From Bin87 sp965208015 (GTDB taxonomy: Bacteria > Chloroflexota > Dehalococcoidia > Lucifugimonadales > UBA3495), in assembly GCA_965208015.1 (NCBI GenBank), contig OZ242308.1, positions 62,001-126,000 on the forward strand: a DNA stretch of 64,000 nucleotides. The letters run 5' to 3'. Below the pieces are notes generated by a model. It made no database searches. It was not told the DNA's origin and was given only the letters and a program-made list of their open reading frames with translations. Within the stretch, counting starts at the first letter, position 1. Every line of letters starts with the position of its first letter. Of the stretch, positions 51,455-60,007 are shown piece by piece. Position numbers and translations under genes: made by a program.

Positions 51455-52705
51455 ATGTCAGTACACGGTAGCAGTTCCAACTCGGTGGAAGAGCGGCAGT
51501 ACGACGTGGCCATCGTGGGCGGCGGCATCATCGGGCTCTCCACGGCCATGCAGTTGCTGGAACGCTCGCCGGACCTGAGGGTGGCGGTGATCGAGAAAGA
51601 GGAGCAACTGGCCCAGCACCAGACGGGCCACAACAGCGGCGTCATCCACTCCGGCATCTACTATAGACCCGGGTCGTGGAAGTCACGGTTCTGCGTGGGC
51701 GGAAAGGACCGGCTGATCCGGTTCTGCGACGAGAACGAGATCGAGTACGATCCGTGCGGCAAGGTGATCGTCGCCACCCACGAGAGCGAACTGGGCCGCC
51801 TGGACGACCTGTACGAGCGCGGCGTCGCCAACGGCGTTCCCGATCTCGAAATGGTGGGCCCCGAGCGGCTGAAGGAGATCGAGCCCCACACCACTGGAGT
51901 CCGGGCGCTGTGGGCTCCGCACACCGGCATCGTCGATTACGTGCGGGTGGCCAACGCCTACGCGGGCAAATTCCAGTCGGCGGGAGGCGACATCTTCACC
52001 GGCGCGGCGGTGATACGGTCCCGGCAAACCGGCTCCGGCACCGCCCTGGAGACGCAGCGCGGCGCCATCCAGGCGCGACACGTCATCAACTGCGGCGGCC
52101 TGTACGCGGACAAGCTGGCGCGGATGATGGGCGAGGAGACCGACGTGCGCATCATTCCGTTCCGCGGGGAATACTACAAGCTGACCCCGGCCAGCGAAGA
52201 CCTGGTGAAAGGGCTGATCTACCCCGTGCCTGACCCCAGATTTCCCTTCCTGGGCGTGCACTACACGCGGAACATCCACGGCTACGTGGAGGCCGGCCCC
52301 AACGCGGTGCTGGCGTGGGCGCGGGAGGGATACCGCAAGAGCAACATCAGCGTCGGAGAGACGGCCGGCGCGCTGACCTTCCCCGGGTTCTGGAAGATGA
52401 CCGCGAAGCACTGGAAGACGGGCATGCAGGAAATGCACCGCTCCTACAGCAAGTCCGTGTTCGTCAACGACCTCAAGAAGCTGATCCCCGAGATCCGCGC
52501 CGAGCACCTGGAACCGGGAGGCAGCGGCGTGCGCGCCCAGGCGGTGTCCACGTCCGGCGCGATCCTGGACGACTTCCACATCCTGCGGGGACAGCGGGCG
52601 CTGCACGTGCTGAACGCCCCGTCGCCGGGCGCAACCTCGTCGCTGGCCATCGGCGAATACCTGACGGACATGGCGGTTGACGACTTCGGCCTGGCAACAG
52701 CTTGA
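51455..52705 (+). CDS. lhgO: L-2-hydroxyglutarate oxidase (FAD-dependent)
   Basis: 416 aa from the ATG at 51455 (GGAG 7 bases upstream). DAO-fold flavoprotein: dinucleotide-binding VAIVGGGIIGLSTAMQLLE, then HQTGHNSGVIHSGIYYRPGSWK (the LhgO signature), HTGIVDYVRVANAYA, INCGGLYADKLARMMG, IPFRGEYYKL and a C-terminal SPGATSSLAIGEYLTD FAD loop. Oxidises L-2-hydroxyglutarate to 2-oxoglutarate, passing electrons to quinone. An MFS gene follows at once. Confidence 0.94.
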   Translation: MSVHGSSSNSVEERQYDVAIVGGGIIGLSTAMQLLERSPDLRVAVIEKEEQLAQHQTGHNSGVIHSGIYYRPGSWKSRFCVGGKDRLIRFCDENEIEYDPCGKVIVATHESELGRLDDLYERGVANGVPDLEMVGPERLKEIEPHTTGVRALWAPHTGIVDYVRVANAYAGKFQSAGGDIFTGAAVIRSRQTGSGTALETQRGAIQARHVINCGGLYADKLARMMGEETDVRIIPFRGEYYKLTPASEDLVKGLIYPVPDPRFPFLGVHYTRNIHGYVEAGPNAVLAWAREGYRKSNISVGETAGALTFPGFWKMTAKHWKTGMQEMHRSYSKSVFVNDLKKLIPEIRAEHLEPGGSGVRAQAVSTSGAILDDFHILRGQRALHVLNAPSPGATSSLAIGEYLTDMAVDDFGLATA

Positions 52706-52761
52706 ACGCACTGCCGACGGATCCCGGGGCAGCCGGCGGCGGACACTTCCACCCTGATCTG

Positions 52762-54030
52762 ATGAGCGCCATCGCCACCGAAAATTCGCCCCAGGAGTTC
52801 CCATCCTACCGCTGGGTGGTCATGGGCATCTGGCTCACCGCGAGCGTGGCCGGCTTCATGATCATGTCCACCATCGGCATCCTGCTGCCGGCAATCAGCG
52901 CCGAATTGGGACTGTCACCTTTCCAGCAAGGGATGCTGGGTTCCTCCGCGTATTGGGGAAACCTGGTGCTGGCCATCCCCATAGGTTGGTGGGCTTCCCG
53001 ATTCTCCCCCAGGATACTCACCTCCGTCACCCTGGCGCTGGGAACCCTGTTCCTGCTGGCCCAGTCCCTCTCTCCCGGCTTTGTCGTGCTGCTGATGGCC
53101 CGAGTGGCCTTCGGCGTGAGCGTGATCGCCCGGCAACCGGCGCGAGCGCTGCTGACCCAGCAATGGTTCCCGCAGCGCCAGGTGGTGCTGGTGAACAGCA
53201 TCTCCAACGCAATGTTCGGCCTGGTCGTCGGTGGGGGAGTAGCCGGTTCGCCGTTTATTCTCGCCGCCCTGGCTGACGACTGGCGGGCAACCCTCCTCTG
53301 GTTCGTCGGTCTTTTCGGCGTGCTGACAGTACTCTGGCTGATATTCGGACGAGAAAGGGTCACCGCCGAGTACCGGCAACGTCTGGGCTCCCAGGACGTG
53401 AATGTTCTCAAGGGCGCGCTGCGCTACCGCGATCTGTGGATCGGCGGTCTCGGGTTTGTAGGGGCCACCATGTCGTGGTCAGCGTTCCTCAGCTTTTATC
53501 CCACCCTGATGCTGGACACCTACCAGATGTCTCTGATTTGGTCCGGAGGCATATTGGCGGTGGGGATTTTCGTGGGCGGCGTTTGCGGGTTGGGTTTTGG
53601 TTGGCTGGTCATGGTCTCGGATCAGGGACGGGCCGTCTTGCTGGGAACCGGCGCGGTCATGGCCGTCACCTTTGCGGCCATGACCCTCACGGGTTCGCTT
53701 CCGGCGCTGGTGGCGCTCACTATCGTCAATGGGGTGGCCTGGGGTTTTTGGCCCGTTCTCTATTCCGTGCCTTTCAATCTGCCCGGAATACGCCCGCGTG
53801 AGATCGCGGTGAGCCTGGCCTTCATCCAAATGAGCAGTTCTGCGGGTATCGCACTGGGTCCGCTGCTCGCTGGCATTATCCAGGAGCTGACCGGAGACCT
53901 GAGGCTGTCGTTGATCGTGGTGAGCTTCGCATCTTTGTCGTTGTGCGGCGCCGGTCTGATCATGAAACACGGCCTCTCCAGCCGGGCGGCAGCCTTGCCG
54001 GAGCCGGCTCCATCCGCCACCGGCGGTTGA
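52762..54030 (+). CDS. Major facilitator superfamily transporter
   Basis: 422 aa from MSAIATENSPQEF. The frame also opens at TTG 52702, overlapping the lhgO stop (TTGA), so coupling is possible and the start is uncertain. Twelve membrane segments; GWWASRFSPRILTSVTLALG between helices 2 and 3, LLMARVAFGVSVIARQPARALLTQQWFP. Likely uptake of an organic acid related to lhgO, by context only. Confidence 0.9.
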   Translation: MSAIATENSPQEFPSYRWVVMGIWLTASVAGFMIMSTIGILLPAISAELGLSPFQQGMLGSSAYWGNLVLAIPIGWWASRFSPRILTSVTLALGTLFLLAQSLSPGFVVLLMARVAFGVSVIARQPARALLTQQWFPQRQVVLVNSISNAMFGLVVGGGVAGSPFILAALADDWRATLLWFVGLFGVLTVLWLIFGRERVTAEYRQRLGSQDVNVLKGALRYRDLWIGGLGFVGATMSWSAFLSFYPTLMLDTYQMSLIWSGGILAVGIFVGGVCGLGFGWLVMVSDQGRAVLLGTGAVMAVTFAAMTLTGSLPALVALTIVNGVAWGFWPVLYSVPFNLPGIRPREIAVSLAFIQMSSSAGIALGPLLAGIIQELTGDLRLSLIVVSFASLSLCGAGLIMKHGLSSRAAALPEPAPSATGG

Positions 54031-54056
54031 CACCTCACGCGTGCCCATTCTGTCTT

Positions 54057-54172
54057 TTACATCGATGCACAGGATGGACAGGATTTGATTATTGTCAGCA
54101 TCCCAGCATCCGGGCCGCTGCTGTGAGCGGAACGCGGCGACGGTATAGCCGGCATCCTGTGCATCGATGTAA
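54057..54172. mobile_element. Gene-less inverted-repeat element (MITE-like), same ends as the GxxExxY cassette
   Basis: TTACATCGATGCACAGGAT (54057-54075) and its exact inverse ATCCTGTGCATCGATGTAA (54154-54172), separated by 78 bp without coding potential. The first arm is followed by GGACAGGAT, as in the cassette at 19850-20308. Lies between two MFS genes. Confidence 0.75.
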
Positions 54173-54268
54173 GATTAGCGCGGCTGCCGTGTATAATCGC
54201 GCGATGCTCCAACCGGCTTTTTCGCGGCCCGGTCGCCACACGCTCAGACTCGGGTCCAAGGCAACCCC

Positions 54269-55552
54269 GTGCTGAACGCGGCCCGCGCCCGCCTGCATTA
54301 CGGCTGGGTGATTTTCGTCCTGGGCTTGGGGAATCTCACCGTCGAGGGCGGCACTAAAAACAGCGAGGCCGTCTACTTCAATGCGCTGAAAGATGCCTTC
54401 GGCCGCAGCGCAACATACACCTCGGCAGTATTTTCCCTGGCCGGACTGATCGGCGCAATCTGCGCTCCTCTCCTGGGGATCCTGCTGGATCGATGGGGAG
54501 CGCGGATCCTCTTACCGGTGGCAGGACTGTTCATTCTCTTCGGGTGGATCGCGTCCAGTTACACCACCGATCTGTGGCAGATGTTCATCCTCTACAGCGT
54601 GTTTGCCGGGATCGGCCACACGGCCATTTCGTCGTTTTCAATGACCGCCACCGTCGCCCCCTGGTTCCCGCAAACGCGGGGCCGAATGCTGGGTCTCGCG
54701 GATAGCGGCAACCCCATCGGACAGGCGGTTTTTGCCCCGCTGGCCGGAGTCCTGACCACCGAGTTGGGATGGCGGTGGGCCTACCGCATTTACGGCGTCA
54801 TTTTCGCCGTGCTGATCGCGGTTCCCAACGGTTTGCTGCAGCGCCGTCCACCGGAAACTGCGGCGGTTCCACCGACGACGGTGGCCGCGTCCCAGCCCCA
54901 GTCGAGCCGGCCTGCTTCGGGAGCCCGCTCCAGCCGGAACGAGCGCGGGGCAACACCGACTCTGGGAAACGCGGTCCGCGACGCGGCCATGTGGCTGCTG
55001 GTCCTGACCCGCGTCTTTGGCTCCACCGGCACGCAGATGATACGAGTCCACCTGGTCACCTTCTTCGTGTTGGCGGGTTACAGCGTTCAAACCGCGGCGA
55101 ACACCCTGGGCGCCGTGGGGCTGGCGAGCGTGTTCGCACGACCCTTGATAGGACTGGCAACCGACCGCTGGGGGCGGGAATCGGTTTACACCGTGGGCAT
55201 GACGGTGGCGGCCGGAGCCGTCCTCCTGGTGCTCTGGCTGGGCGACGGGCAGAGTTTCTGGCCCCTGGCCATTTACGTCGCCCTGGCGGGGATGACCGAC
55301 GGCATCAGCGGCCTGATCATTGGCGCCAAGGCGGCGGACATCTTCCCCACCGAGACCCTGGGCACCGTGATGGGGTTCGTCGAAATGGGCCGGGGAGCGG
55401 CGATTTTTCTGGGGCCGATCATCGCCGGCCTGATGTTCGACCTGCAGGGCGATTACGTGCAGGCGTTCATCCTGTCCGCGTTCCTGACCGTGGCCTCGGT
55501 ATGCGCCATGTGGATAGCGGATATCATCGGGCACCGCCGCCGTGTCGCCTGA
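54269..55552 (+). CDS. Major facilitator superfamily transporter
   Basis: 427 aa from a GTG start. Twelve membrane segments with a long hydrophilic Pro/Ser-rich loop in the middle (about 200-230). LHYGWVIFVLGLGNLTVEGG at the N terminus and LLDRWGARILLPVAGLFILFGW place it with the same monocarboxylate-like group as the 27.3-kb gene. The stop codon is 142 bp before dienelactone hydrolase. Confidence 0.9.
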   Translation: MLNAARARLHYGWVIFVLGLGNLTVEGGTKNSEAVYFNALKDAFGRSATYTSAVFSLAGLIGAICAPLLGILLDRWGARILLPVAGLFILFGWIASSYTTDLWQMFILYSVFAGIGHTAISSFSMTATVAPWFPQTRGRMLGLADSGNPIGQAVFAPLAGVLTTELGWRWAYRIYGVIFAVLIAVPNGLLQRRPPETAAVPPTTVAASQPQSSRPASGARSSRNERGATPTLGNAVRDAAMWLLVLTRVFGSTGTQMIRVHLVTFFVLAGYSVQTAANTLGAVGLASVFARPLIGLATDRWGRESVYTVGMTVAAGAVLLVLWLGDGQSFWPLAIYVALAGMTDGISGLIIGAKAADIFPTETLGTVMGFVEMGRGAAIFLGPIIAGLMFDLQGDYVQAFILSAFLTVASVCAMWIADIIGHRRRVA

Positions 55553-55697
55553 GCCAGGGGTCAACCTGCTTGTTTGGCCCGCAATCCTTTGTTACAATTC
55601 CGGCGCACGAAAGATACCTCTGGCGGGCGAGCGTGTTCTGCTACCGCCGAGCCGCCGTATCACTGGAGTTCGCGCAACCAATGGAGGAGGAAATACT

Positions 55698-56507
55698 ATG
55701 CCGTCGTTCTGGGAAAACATTCGAATGCCTGAGCCCACGGATGAACGTGAATCGGGGGCCAACATCGCTGAAGCCGGCGATATGGCTGCCTATGTCAGCT
55801 TCCCGCCGCCCAGCGCTGGTACGAGCTTGCCGTCCATCATCGTCGTGCAGGAAGCGTTTGGCGTGAACCGGCACATCCAACAGGTGGCCGACGGGTTCGC
55901 CGCTGCGGGTTACGTGGCCGTGGCTCCGGCCCTGTTCCATCGCAACGAGCGCAACCCCAACCCGATGCTGGGATACACTCCGGACGATTTCGACGCCGCC
56001 ATCAACACCTACATGCCGGAGTTGTCCGGCGCGGGGATTATCGCCGACATCAACGCCACCGTCGACTACCTGCAGCGGACCTACCCGCGCACACGCGGCC
56101 AGAAGATCGGAATCGTTGGCTACTGCATGGGCGGACGCGTGGTCTATCTGGCTGCCAGTTCCTGCGACGGCCTGTCCGCCGGCGTGTGCTACTACGGCGG
56201 CGCCATCCTCGCGCCCTACAGTGACGGCGTGACCCCCATCGACGGCACCGGCAACATCAGCATCCCGCTGATGGGCAACTTCGGGGAGACTGACGGCAAT
56301 CCGACGCCTGCCGACGTCTCGCAGATCGAAGCCGCGCTGGACGCCGCCGGCAAGTCCTACGACTTCAAGATGTACCCCGGCGCCGGCCACGGGTTCAACT
56401 GCGATGATCGCCCCGGCGCTGACGAGGCAGCAGAGGCGGCCCGCCAGGCGGCAGCCGAAGACGCCCAGGCCCGCACCCTCGCCTTCTTCAACGAGCACCT
56501 GAAGTAA
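55698..56507 (+). CDS. Dienelactone hydrolase family protein
   Basis: 269 aa from MPSFWENIRMPEP; GGAGG 8-10 bases upstream. Alpha/beta hydrolase with the Cys-Asp-His triad of DLH: Cys in IVGYCMGGRVVYLAA, Asp in GETDGNPTP, His in YPGAGHGFNCDDR. Hydrolyses dienelactones or related esters in aromatic breakdown, or general carboxyesters; substrate unknown. A GC-rich hairpin follows. Confidence 0.93.
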   Translation: MPSFWENIRMPEPTDERESGANIAEAGDMAAYVSFPPPSAGTSLPSIIVVQEAFGVNRHIQQVADGFAAAGYVAVAPALFHRNERNPNPMLGYTPDDFDAAINTYMPELSGAGIIADINATVDYLQRTYPRTRGQKIGIVGYCMGGRVVYLAASSCDGLSAGVCYYGGAILAPYSDGVTPIDGTGNISIPLMGNFGETDGNPTPADVSQIEAALDAAGKSYDFKMYPGAGHGFNCDDRPGADEAAEAARQAAAEDAQARTLAFFNEHLK

Positions 56508-56534
56508 ATCCGCACTGCCCCATCGTGGCCTGAG

Positions 56535-56564
56535 CGGCCCCCTTGCCGGAGCGCAGGGGGGCCG
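56535..56564 (+). terminator. Hairpin terminator after dienelactone hydrolase
   Basis: CGGCCCCCTTGC (56535-56546), loop CGGAGC, GCAGGGGGGCCG (56553-56564): 12 bp with one G:U. Followed by TTAGCATT, so the T-tract is short. Confidence 0.65.
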
Positions 56565-56621
56565 TTAGCATTGAGATCACTAATTTGCGAGCCCGTCGGC
56601 GATGCCAAAGGAGGTACTGTG

Positions 56622-56975
56622 ATGAGCACTCGCCCAGTACGGAATATGGACGCCTTCATGGAGATGCTTGACGACCTTGAGCGGGACCATCGCGGGAAGT
56701 GGGTGGTCATCCACAACGGCGAACTAGCCGGCATCTACGAAACCGACAAGGCTGCCGTCAACGCAACTACCGGCTTTCAAACCCCCAGCCTCGTCAGGCA
56801 AATTTGTCCGCCGCTGACCGTGTTCTATATTCCCACTCCCGTTTTTAACGATGATTGCCTGGACGAGGACGGCTATCCTGACCTCGATAAATGGGCGCAA
56901 CAACCAGAGCCGGCCATGTTTTATCGTCCCAGGCTGTCCTATCCCAAAGGTTACTGGGACGATGCCAACGACTAG
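56622..56975 (+). CDS. Hypothetical protein paired with a retropepsin-like protease
   Basis: 117 aa from MSTRPVRNMD with an ideal AAAGGAGGT before the ATG. Begins with a helix (AFMEMLDDLERDHRGKWVVIHNGELAGIYETDKAAV), continues with strands and ends in acidic WDDAND. Similar short proteins are often encoded just before single-domain aspartic proteases; role unknown. Overlaps the protease start by 14 bp. Confidence 0.8.
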   Translation: MSTRPVRNMDAFMEMLDDLERDHRGKWVVIHNGELAGIYETDKAAVNATTGFQTPSLVRQICPPLTVFYIPTPVFNDDCLDEDGYPDLDKWAQQPEPAMFYRPRLSYPKGYWDDAND

Positions 56976-57408
56976 CTGCGGATTTGAAAACAATCCTGGC
57001 CTGCTGGCGCGCATCGGGCCAACGTTGATTGCACAGGTTGGCTATGATCCGAACTTCAGGCCGTCCGCCGGAACGCGTCCAGAGATTTCAGCGTGGCCTT
57101 ATGACGCACTGGTTGATACTGGATCAGCCGTTACTTGTATCGACATCAGACTGGCTAACGATCTGAATTTACCCATTGTTGGGCAGTCCAGTGATGTGGC
57201 CGGCGTTTTCGGCCCCGGCCAAGCGATTGACTATTCAGCCACTATCCACTTGCCGGAGCTGAACGCCACCTACTCCGGCAGTGTAATCGGCGCATACTTG
57301 GAAGTCGGCGGACAACGCCATTCCGTCATTATCGGTCGCGATTTTCTGCGCCCCTTCCGCTTGACCTACGACGGTCGCACCGGCGCGGTCACACTCAGCA
57401 ACGACTGA
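56962..57408 (+). CDS. Retropepsin-like aspartic protease domain protein
   Basis: 148 aa from MPTTSCGFE. Active-site motif ALVDTGSAVTCID (DTGS) followed by hydrophobic strands and IIGRDFLRPFRLTYD (the G-x-D/N-x(2)-L-x(4) flap-end motif typical of bacterial retropepsins). A single-domain protein would act as a dimer. Coupled to the preceding small gene by overlap. Confidence 0.85.
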   Translation: MPTTSCGFENNPGLLARIGPTLIAQVGYDPNFRPSAGTRPEISAWPYDALVDTGSAVTCIDIRLANDLNLPIVGQSSDVAGVFGPGQAIDYSATIHLPELNATYSGSVIGAYLEVGGQRHSVIIGRDFLRPFRLTYDGRTGAVTLSND

Positions 57409-57440
57409 GCTATATCACTGCGGCGCGCGGACTGATTCCG

Positions 57441-58838
57441 TCATCCGCCCAGAGGGGATATTCCCCGCACCAGCCGCATGATGTCGTTTGCCGAGATGGC
57501 GATGACCAGGGCCAACAGGGCCACGAATCCGATCAGGTGGACCAGGCCCTCTTTGTCTGACGGCACCCGTTTGCCTCCGCGCACCCACTCGATGAATACG
57601 AACAGCAGCCGCCCGCCGTCCAGCATGGGGATGGGCAATATATTGAGCACCGCCAGGTTGATGCTCAACAGGATTGCCACCAGCACCCACCCTTGGAGTC
57701 CGCCCTGGCGGGTAACCTCGCCGGTAATCTGGGCGATCCCAATGGGGCCGCTCAACTCCGGCCCCCGTCCTCCGCCGAACCAGCCGCGGATCTCTCTCCC
57801 CATCAGGGTCAGCATGTCCCAGGTGCTGGTAACTCCCAGGCGCGCCGCGGTCCAGGGCGGCTCGATGCGCCGGACCTCCTGCTGGTCCACTATGGAGAAG
57901 GTGATCCCGACCGCGCCCTGGCCCGGTGGCGGGTCCACCCGCGGCGTTACCTGGGCCACCTGCTGTTGCCCGTCCCGCTCGATCACCCAGGTCATCTCGG
58001 AGCCGGCGGACAGCCGCACTTCCCGGGGCAAGTCCTGGGGTGATTCCAGCGGCGCATCGCCGATTTGCACCACCCGGTCGCCGGATTGCAAACCCGCCGT
58101 TTCCGCCGGCGAACTCGGCACAACCCGGGTGATTTCCACCGTGCCGCCTACCATTTCCGTGTGCGGCACCATGAACATGATGGCGAACGCCACAATCGGG
58201 AACAGCGCGTTCATGGCCGACCCGGCCGCCAGCACGATTGCTCTCTGGCCCAGGCTTCTCCGCGCCAGGCTCCCGGGCGCGGCGGGATTGTTCTCCCCCG
58301 ACAGCCTGACGAACCCGCCCAACGGGAGCCAGTTGACGGAGTAAACCATGTCGGCCATGACGACGCGGTCCGGCAACACTTCCCGAACCCGGCCCTCGTG
58401 ACGGAGGAACTCGTCCGTCTGCACGTCGTCCAACCGTCTGCGGACGGGCTGCATCCCAAGTTCCGCATCCTGGGGCCGGCGTCCGAATCCCGCGAATCGG
58501 GCCAGGGAGCCAAGGGGGCCTCCCGCTCGTCCCGGCTCTCGCAGCTCGATGTAGCGCGCAACGAGCTGCCCGTCCGCGTTTTCGCCGGACAGCACGCGAA
58601 TCACCTGGCCCGGGCGAATGGCGCCCAGCACTCCATTGAGGCAAACCGTTGTGGGGCTCAGCAGCGTCTCGGTGCGGCCGGTGTAGATGCCGAAAGCCCG
58701 GGGCGGGTAGCCGACCCCAAATTCGAGCACCTTGATCCCAAAAGCCCGGGCCGACCAGAAGTGCCCCAGTTCGTGCACCACCACCAGTAGCAGCAGCATC
58801 GGCACGAACGACGCCACCGCGATAATCCACGTGTCCAT
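57441..58838 (-). CDS. rseP: Site-2 intramembrane metalloprotease (RseP/RIP family) with a large insertion
   Basis: 465 aa. Zn site HELGH (22-26) and NILPIPMLDGG (about 400). One PDZ domain (about 225-290, VVPSSPAETAGLQSGDRVVQI). A segment of about 110 residues (roughly 57-165, after GIYTGRTE and before YSVNWLPLGGFV) separates parts that are adjacent in usual RseP proteins. Cleaves membrane-bound anti-sigma factors or signal-peptide remnants. Last gene of the tsf-to-rseP cluster. Confidence 0.92.
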   Translation of the reverse strand: MDTWIIAVASFVPMLLLLVVVHELGHFWSARAFGIKVLEFGVGYPPRAFGIYTGRTETLLSPTTVCLNGVLGAIRPGQVIRVLSGENADGQLVARYIELREPGRAGGPLGSLARFAGFGRRPQDAELGMQPVRRRLDDVQTDEFLRHEGRVREVLPDRVVMADMVYSVNWLPLGGFVRLSGENNPAAPGSLARRSLGQRAIVLAAGSAMNALFPIVAFAIMFMVPHTEMVGGTVEITRVVPSSPAETAGLQSGDRVVQIGDAPLESPQDLPREVRLSAGSEMTWVIERDGQQQVAQVTPRVDPPPGQGAVGITFSIVDQQEVRRIEPPWTAARLGVTSTWDMLTLMGREIRGWFGGGRGPELSGPIGIAQITGEVTRQGGLQGWVLVAILLSINLAVLNILPIPMLDGGRLLFVFIEWVRGGKRVPSDKEGLVHLIGFVALLALVIAISANDIMRLVRGISPLGG

Positions 58839-58859
58839 AACCCTGGCCCGCGTGGCCGG

Positions 58860-59987
58860 TTAATTCATCCCGCTGCTCACGATCTCGGCAGCGCGCAGGT
58901 TGGCCCAGCGGTCTGCCTCTACTATAGCATCCAGGTCGGGCGACGGCTGCGATACGTGCTCGACGAGCACCCGTTCCACCAGTCGGTAGATGTCGGTATA
59001 GCGGATGTTCCCGGCAAGGAAGGCCTGCACCGCCACTTCATCCGCGGCGCTGAGCACGGCGGGCATGGTTCCGCCAGTCTTGCCGGCGGAGACCGCCAGG
59101 TCAAAGCAGGGGAACCGCTTCGGTTCCAGCGGTTCGAAGTCCAGGGACCAGGGAGCGCCAATGTCCAGCCGGGGAATCTCGTCGTTGGCGAAACGCCTGG
59201 GGTGAAACAGCGCGTACTGGATGGGGAGACGCATGCTGGGCGGACCCAACTGCGCCTTCACCGACCCGTCGTCGAACTCGACCATGGAATGTATCGTGCT
59301 CTGGGGATGCACCACCACGGCGATGTCTTCCCAGGGCACGGAGAACAGCCAGTGGGATTCGATCACCTCAAAGGCCTTGTTCATCAGCGTGGCGGAGTCA
59401 ATGGTGATCTTGTCGCCCATGCGCCAGGTCGGGTGTCTCAGCGCCTGCTCGGGGGTGACGGTGTCCAGTTCATCCAGGGGCGTGCGCCGGAACGGGCCGC
59501 CGCTGGCGGTTATCATCAGGCGCCGGATGTGGTTGTCTTCCCCTTGCAGGCACTGCCAGATGGCGCTGGGCTCGCTGTCCACCGGCAGGATCACTCCGCC
59601 GTATGCGGCTTCCGCTTCCTTGAGGACTTGGCCCGCCATGACGATGGGTTCCTTGTTGGACAGCGCGACCTGCTTCCCTGCGCGCAGAGCGCTCATCGTG
59701 GGCGTCAGGCCCACCGCGCCCATCAGCGCGACCATGACCTGGTCCACCTCGGGGAGCGACGCCATCTCGGCCATGGGCAGCATTTTCACGCCCTCGGGCA
59801 ACTCCCCGGGCGGGTTGGAGCACCAGATGTAATCAGGAGTGAACTCGGCCACCTGTTCCAGGAGCAAGGCGGTGTTGTTTCCGGCGGCCAGTCCCACCAC
59901 CTGAAACTCGTCGGGGAACGCCCGCACGATGTCCAGCGTCTGACGGCCGATTGATCCGGTAGAGCCGAGTATGACGATGCGCCGCAT
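58860..59987 (-). CDS. dxr: 1-deoxy-D-xylulose 5-phosphate reductoisomerase
   Basis: 375 aa. NADPH-binding VILGSTGSIGRQTLDIV, SNKEPIVMAG, catalytic region PVDSEPSAIWQCLQG, ITASGGPFRRTP, MGDKITIDSATLMNKAFEVIESHWLF. All catalytic residues are present. Second step of the MEP isoprenoid pathway, upstream of the UppS product chain made in the same operon. 21-bp gaps on either side. Confidence 0.96.
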   Translation of the reverse strand: MRRIVILGSTGSIGRQTLDIVRAFPDEFQVVGLAAGNNTALLLEQVAEFTPDYIWCSNPPGELPEGVKMLPMAEMASLPEVDQVMVALMGAVGLTPTMSALRAGKQVALSNKEPIVMAGQVLKEAEAAYGGVILPVDSEPSAIWQCLQGEDNHIRRLMITASGGPFRRTPLDELDTVTPEQALRHPTWRMGDKITIDSATLMNKAFEVIESHWLFSVPWEDIAVVVHPQSTIHSMVEFDDGSVKAQLGPPSMRLPIQYALFHPRRFANDEIPRLDIGAPWSLDFEPLEPKRFPCFDLAVSAGKTGGTMPAVLSAADEVAVQAFLAGNIRYTDIYRLVERVLVEHVSQPSPDLDAIVEADRWANLRAAEIVSSGMN

Positions 59988-60007
59988 GTGTTCGCTTCCG
60001 GGTCGAT

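Noticed and set aside
57415..58830. 471-codon minus-strand frame overlapping rseP
   Set aside because: Same-strand alternate frame of rseP with Gly/Arg/Pro-rich composition. The rseP frame has HELGH, PDZ and PMLDGG.
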